Positions 6,805 through 8,658 of a stretch of DNA of 8,658 nucleotides are shown piece by piece. The stretch covers positions 1 through 8,658 of the forward strand of contig JAHAWR010000015.1 of the NCBI GenBank assembly GCA_018383835.1, read 5' to 3'. The notes beneath the pieces were generated by a model. It searched no databases. It was not told the DNA's origin and saw nothing but the letters and a program-made list of their open reading frames with translations. The first letter of the stretch is position 1, and the number at the start of each line of letters is the position of its first letter. A program made the position numbers and the translations under genes. The DNA is from Candidatus Jordarchaeia archaeon. Its GTDB lineage: Archaea; Asgardarchaeota; Jordiarchaeia; Jordiarchaeales; Freyrarchaeaceae.

Positions 6805-8658
6805 CCTCCAGCCACCTCTTTTATTTTATCTTTCAGAATTTTAGCCACCTTGCCTCCGTCTATTTTTCCCCTTACCTGCTTCATGACTACCCCCATCAGC
6901 GGGCTGAAGGCTCTGTCACCCCTTTCCCTAATGAGAGCCACGTTTTCACTTACAATCTTAATTATCAGTTCTTCGAGCTCCCTTTCAGAGAGCGGGCTTA
7001 TACCCAGCTCCCTCAACGCCTCCTCCACGCCTACATGTTTTTCCGCGAGCTTAGCGATTAATGGCCCTACAGCTTCCTTAGCTATCTTGCCCTCAGAAAG
7101 ATGCCTGAAAACCTCTTTAAGCTCTTCCTCAGAAACCTCTTCAACCTTTACTCCCTCTCTCTCCAAGGCCTTAAGAGTTTGCAGGAGAATAGAGGCGACT
7201 AGCACCGGGTCGACATTGCACTCGTCGACCACCTCCTTGAAAAGGAATACTTTTCCTTCAAGTATAAGCTCTTTAGCAAACTCTTCATTTATACCGTATT
7301 TTTCGACAAGCTTATTCTTAAGATTCCATGGGTACTCGGGGAGTTGACTAGCAACCTTCTCCTTCAATTCCAGATCAAGCCTTATGGGGGGTGTATCTGT
7401 GTCAGGATAGAGGCGTGCCCCTCCATGTAGTTCTCTGAGAAACTCACTGTTTCCATTTTCTAGAGCGCGCCTAGTTTCGTTTGGCACTCCTATCAGAGCC
7501 TGATGTGCTCTCTCAACAACGATCTTCAAGGCTTTCTCTCCAACGTTTCTAAGTGCCTTTACAATAACGAAGGCATCCTTGTCCCCGACCCCTAAAGCCC
7601 GGCGTAACTCACTCCTTTCCTCGTCGCTTATTCCATACTCTTCAAGGTTCTCGTCGGAGTGAATTATGCCCTCTAATCCAGTAATGGCACGCACTTTCTC
7701 CGCGATCTCCTTGCCGAAGCGCTTACCCGGCTGCACTTCAACCCCGAGTATTCCAGAAAACTTCGAGAGGCGAACTCCTAAAATCCTTTCATCCCCCCTC
7801 TGTTTAAGTATCCTGCTACGCGTGTTCCTAAAGACCTCTGTCACATCCCTAATGTCTATCTTTAATTCTTCCTCCCTTACACCTCTACGTACAAGCTCAT
7901 CTCTTATCCTGATAAGAGAAAGCTGACGTATAACCTCATTTTTAGCCAGCTTCGGAAGCCACTCCAGCTTCTGCACGCCTTTGATCTCAACTCGCGCTCC
8001 ACCTTTCACGCTAACGTTTATGTCCTGCCTTATGGTTCCAATTCCACGTTTAACCTTCCCTGTACTTCTAAGCAGAAGCCCAATCCTGAATGCTGTTTCC
8101 ACAAGCTCCTCGGGCGTCTCTATGCTTGGCGCCGTCACTATCTCCACTAGAGGTATGCCGAGCCGGTCGAGCCTGTAGTACACGGTGTTTTCTTCCTCTC
8201 TAACCTTGCGCGCAGCATCTTCCTCTATGCAGATCGTCTCTATAGGAATCTCTTTCCCGTTCACCGGTATGCTACCGTTTAGCCCTATAATCAAGGTTCG
8301 CTGAAAGCCACACGGAACAGACCCATCAAGGTAGTTCTTACGACAAACGTGAAGCTCGTCGACAACCTTGGCTTTCACAAGCAGGGCCAGCTCCAACCCT
8401 ATTTCTAAAGCCTCCCTCGATATCTCAAACGGTGGGGTTTGACGCGTACATGCAACTACATGTACGTTTCGTCTATTTCATAGGTGCACGTGGTGTCATA
8501 ATAGCCCTCATAGACGACTGTTTTGCCCTTTTCATACTCCACCAGCATGGCGGGATCAAACTCCCCCATTTCCCCAAGAACCGGGCGGAAAAACCTTTTA
8601 ATGGTGAAATGCGGCGGGTCATTTCTGAGTTTGGGGGGACAGTGACAGAAAAGCTTAC
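6801..8658 (-). CDS. gatE: Glutamyl-tRNA(Gln) amidotransferase subunit E (GatE), two exons split by a putative 29-base BHB intron; 5' end outside window
   Basis: GatE binds Glu-tRNA(Gln), phosphorylates the glutamyl group with ATP and amidates it with ammonia from GatD. Exon 1 (8656-8468 in frame) encodes 63 residues starting KLFCHCPP and ending YEIDE. Exon 2 (8438-6801) encodes 545 residues starting TPPFEISREALEIG. Joined they read as a standard GatE; about 20-25 N-terminal residues are missing, and the full length would be near 630, as usual. Motifs, numbered on the visible chain: GFQRT (107-111), CIEEDAA (133-139), YRLDRLGIPLVE (151-162), RQDINVSV (200-207), VEIKGVQ (213-219), an AspRS-like insertion (~260-375) that marks GatE rather than GatB, YPDTDTPP (407-414), and a YqeY-like tail with PLMGVVMKQVRGKIDG (576-591). 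Unspliced, exon 1 meets TAG at 8458-8456. Exon 2 alone has a TTG at 8396, but a protein starting there would lack part of the catalytic cradle. The intact remaining frame and the overlap with gatD argue against a pseudogene. Confidence 0.88.
6812..6818 (-). promoter_or_regulatory. Ribosome binding site of gatD inside the gatE 3' end
   Basis: GAGGTGG on the minus strand lies 7 bases before the gatD ATG, within the last codons of gatE. A second GGAGG directly abuts the ATG but is too close to work as a normal site, so GAGGTGG is the likely one. A later in-frame GTG (codon 14, 6765-6763) is a weaker alternative start. Confidence 0.7.
8439..8467 (-). other. Putative 29-base archaeal intron in gatE with a bulge-helix-bulge splice motif
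   Basis: All positions are minus strand. The 5' exon strand GACG (8473-8470) pairs with the intron's 3' strand CGTC (8444-8441), making a 4-bp central helix. A 3-base bulge AAA (8469-8467) follows the first strand and a 3-base AAA (8440-8438) follows the second. The inner helix is 8 perfect pairs, CGTACATG (8466-8459) with CATGTACG (8452-8445), closed by the loop TAGTTG. Cutting after the second base of each AAA, as tRNA-splicing endonuclease does, removes 29 bases and joins GAC GAA to ACC CCA CCG, restoring D-E-T-P-P between two codons. The outer exon-exon helix is absent (ATA faces CCC), so this is the relaxed HBh' form. The alternative, a 25-base insertion with an AAAC duplication, cannot be excluded from sequence alone. 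Confidence 0.82.

Noticed and set aside
8456..8458. TAG in gatE read through as pyrrolysine
   Set aside because: Read-through stays in the wrong frame and soon meets another TAG, so it cannot restore GatE.
8456..8477. Programmed -1 frameshift in gatE instead of an intron
   Set aside because: The two frames overlap without stops from 8477 to 8459, so a -1 shift is formally possible. However, no slippery heptamer is seen there, and a shift would insert about nine extra residues into a conserved motif. The intron model gives the exact motif and explains the fold.
8397..8480. gatE beginning at TTG 8396 as a complete 531-residue gene
   Set aside because: The upstream sequence encodes recognisable GatE in another frame (KLFCHCPP to YEIDE), and exon 2 coding similarity extends before 8396 (TPPFEISREALEIG). 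A start at 8396 would lack conserved N-terminal sequence.
6801..8658. gatE as a decayed pseudogene or a simple sequencing error
   Set aside because: Only one break exists, 545 codons after it are intact with all motifs, and the gatD overlap is preserved. A 29-base insertion with a splice-type fold is not a typical sequencing error, though raw reads should confirm it.

Overview
This window comes from an archaeon. The main evidence is the archaea-only amidotransferase pair GatD/GatE, AT-rich TATA-like promoter regions, Shine-Dalgarno sites of the GAGGTGG type, and an RNA-level element that reads as an archaeal bulge-helix-bulge (BHB) intron. The relaxed form of that splice motif would suit the TACK group, whereas a canonical SMC protein argues mildly against Sulfolobales-like lineages. 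The species cannot be fixed from the sequence alone.

Layout, left to right. Positions 1-2152 (minus strand) hold the N-terminal 717 codons of a chromosome-segregation ATPase SMC, cut off by the left edge. Positions 2153-2385 are the smc promoter region, with a cluster of inverted and direct repeats, plus a T-tract terminator for the gene before it. Positions 2386-4203 (minus) hold complete glmS (glucosamine-6-phosphate synthase) with a TTG start. Positions 4204-4489 are an AT-rich divergent promoter region. Positions 4490-5428 (plus) encode a winged-helix regulator fused to a domain resembling the S-layer protein C-terminal family, ending in a perfect single EF-hand-type calcium loop. Five bases later, convergent, the minus-strand pair gatE-gatD fills the rest (gatD 5434-6804; gatE 6801-8658, 5' end outside the window), with a 4-base ATGA overlap.

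The main discovery is in gatE. The reading frame is broken by a stop and a frame change near 8440-8470. Removing exactly 29 bases (8467 to 8439 on the minus strand) rejoins the family motif D-E-T-P-P in frame. Those 29 bases and their flanks fold into a 4-bp central helix with a 3-base AAA bulge on each strand and an 8-bp inner helix with a 6-base loop. This is the geometry recognised by archaeal tRNA-splicing endonuclease. I interpret it as a very small intron in a protein-coding gene, so gatE is probably intact after RNA splicing rather than a pseudogene.

How the genes work together: GatD and GatE form one enzyme that converts misacylated Glu-tRNA(Gln) to Gln-tRNA(Gln), so an essential translation step would depend on mRNA splicing. 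GlmS supplies glucosamine-6-phosphate for UDP-GlcNAc and surface glycans. The divergent regulator with an S-layer-like domain may be linked to surface biology, but that link is inferred from position only. SMC is functionally separate.
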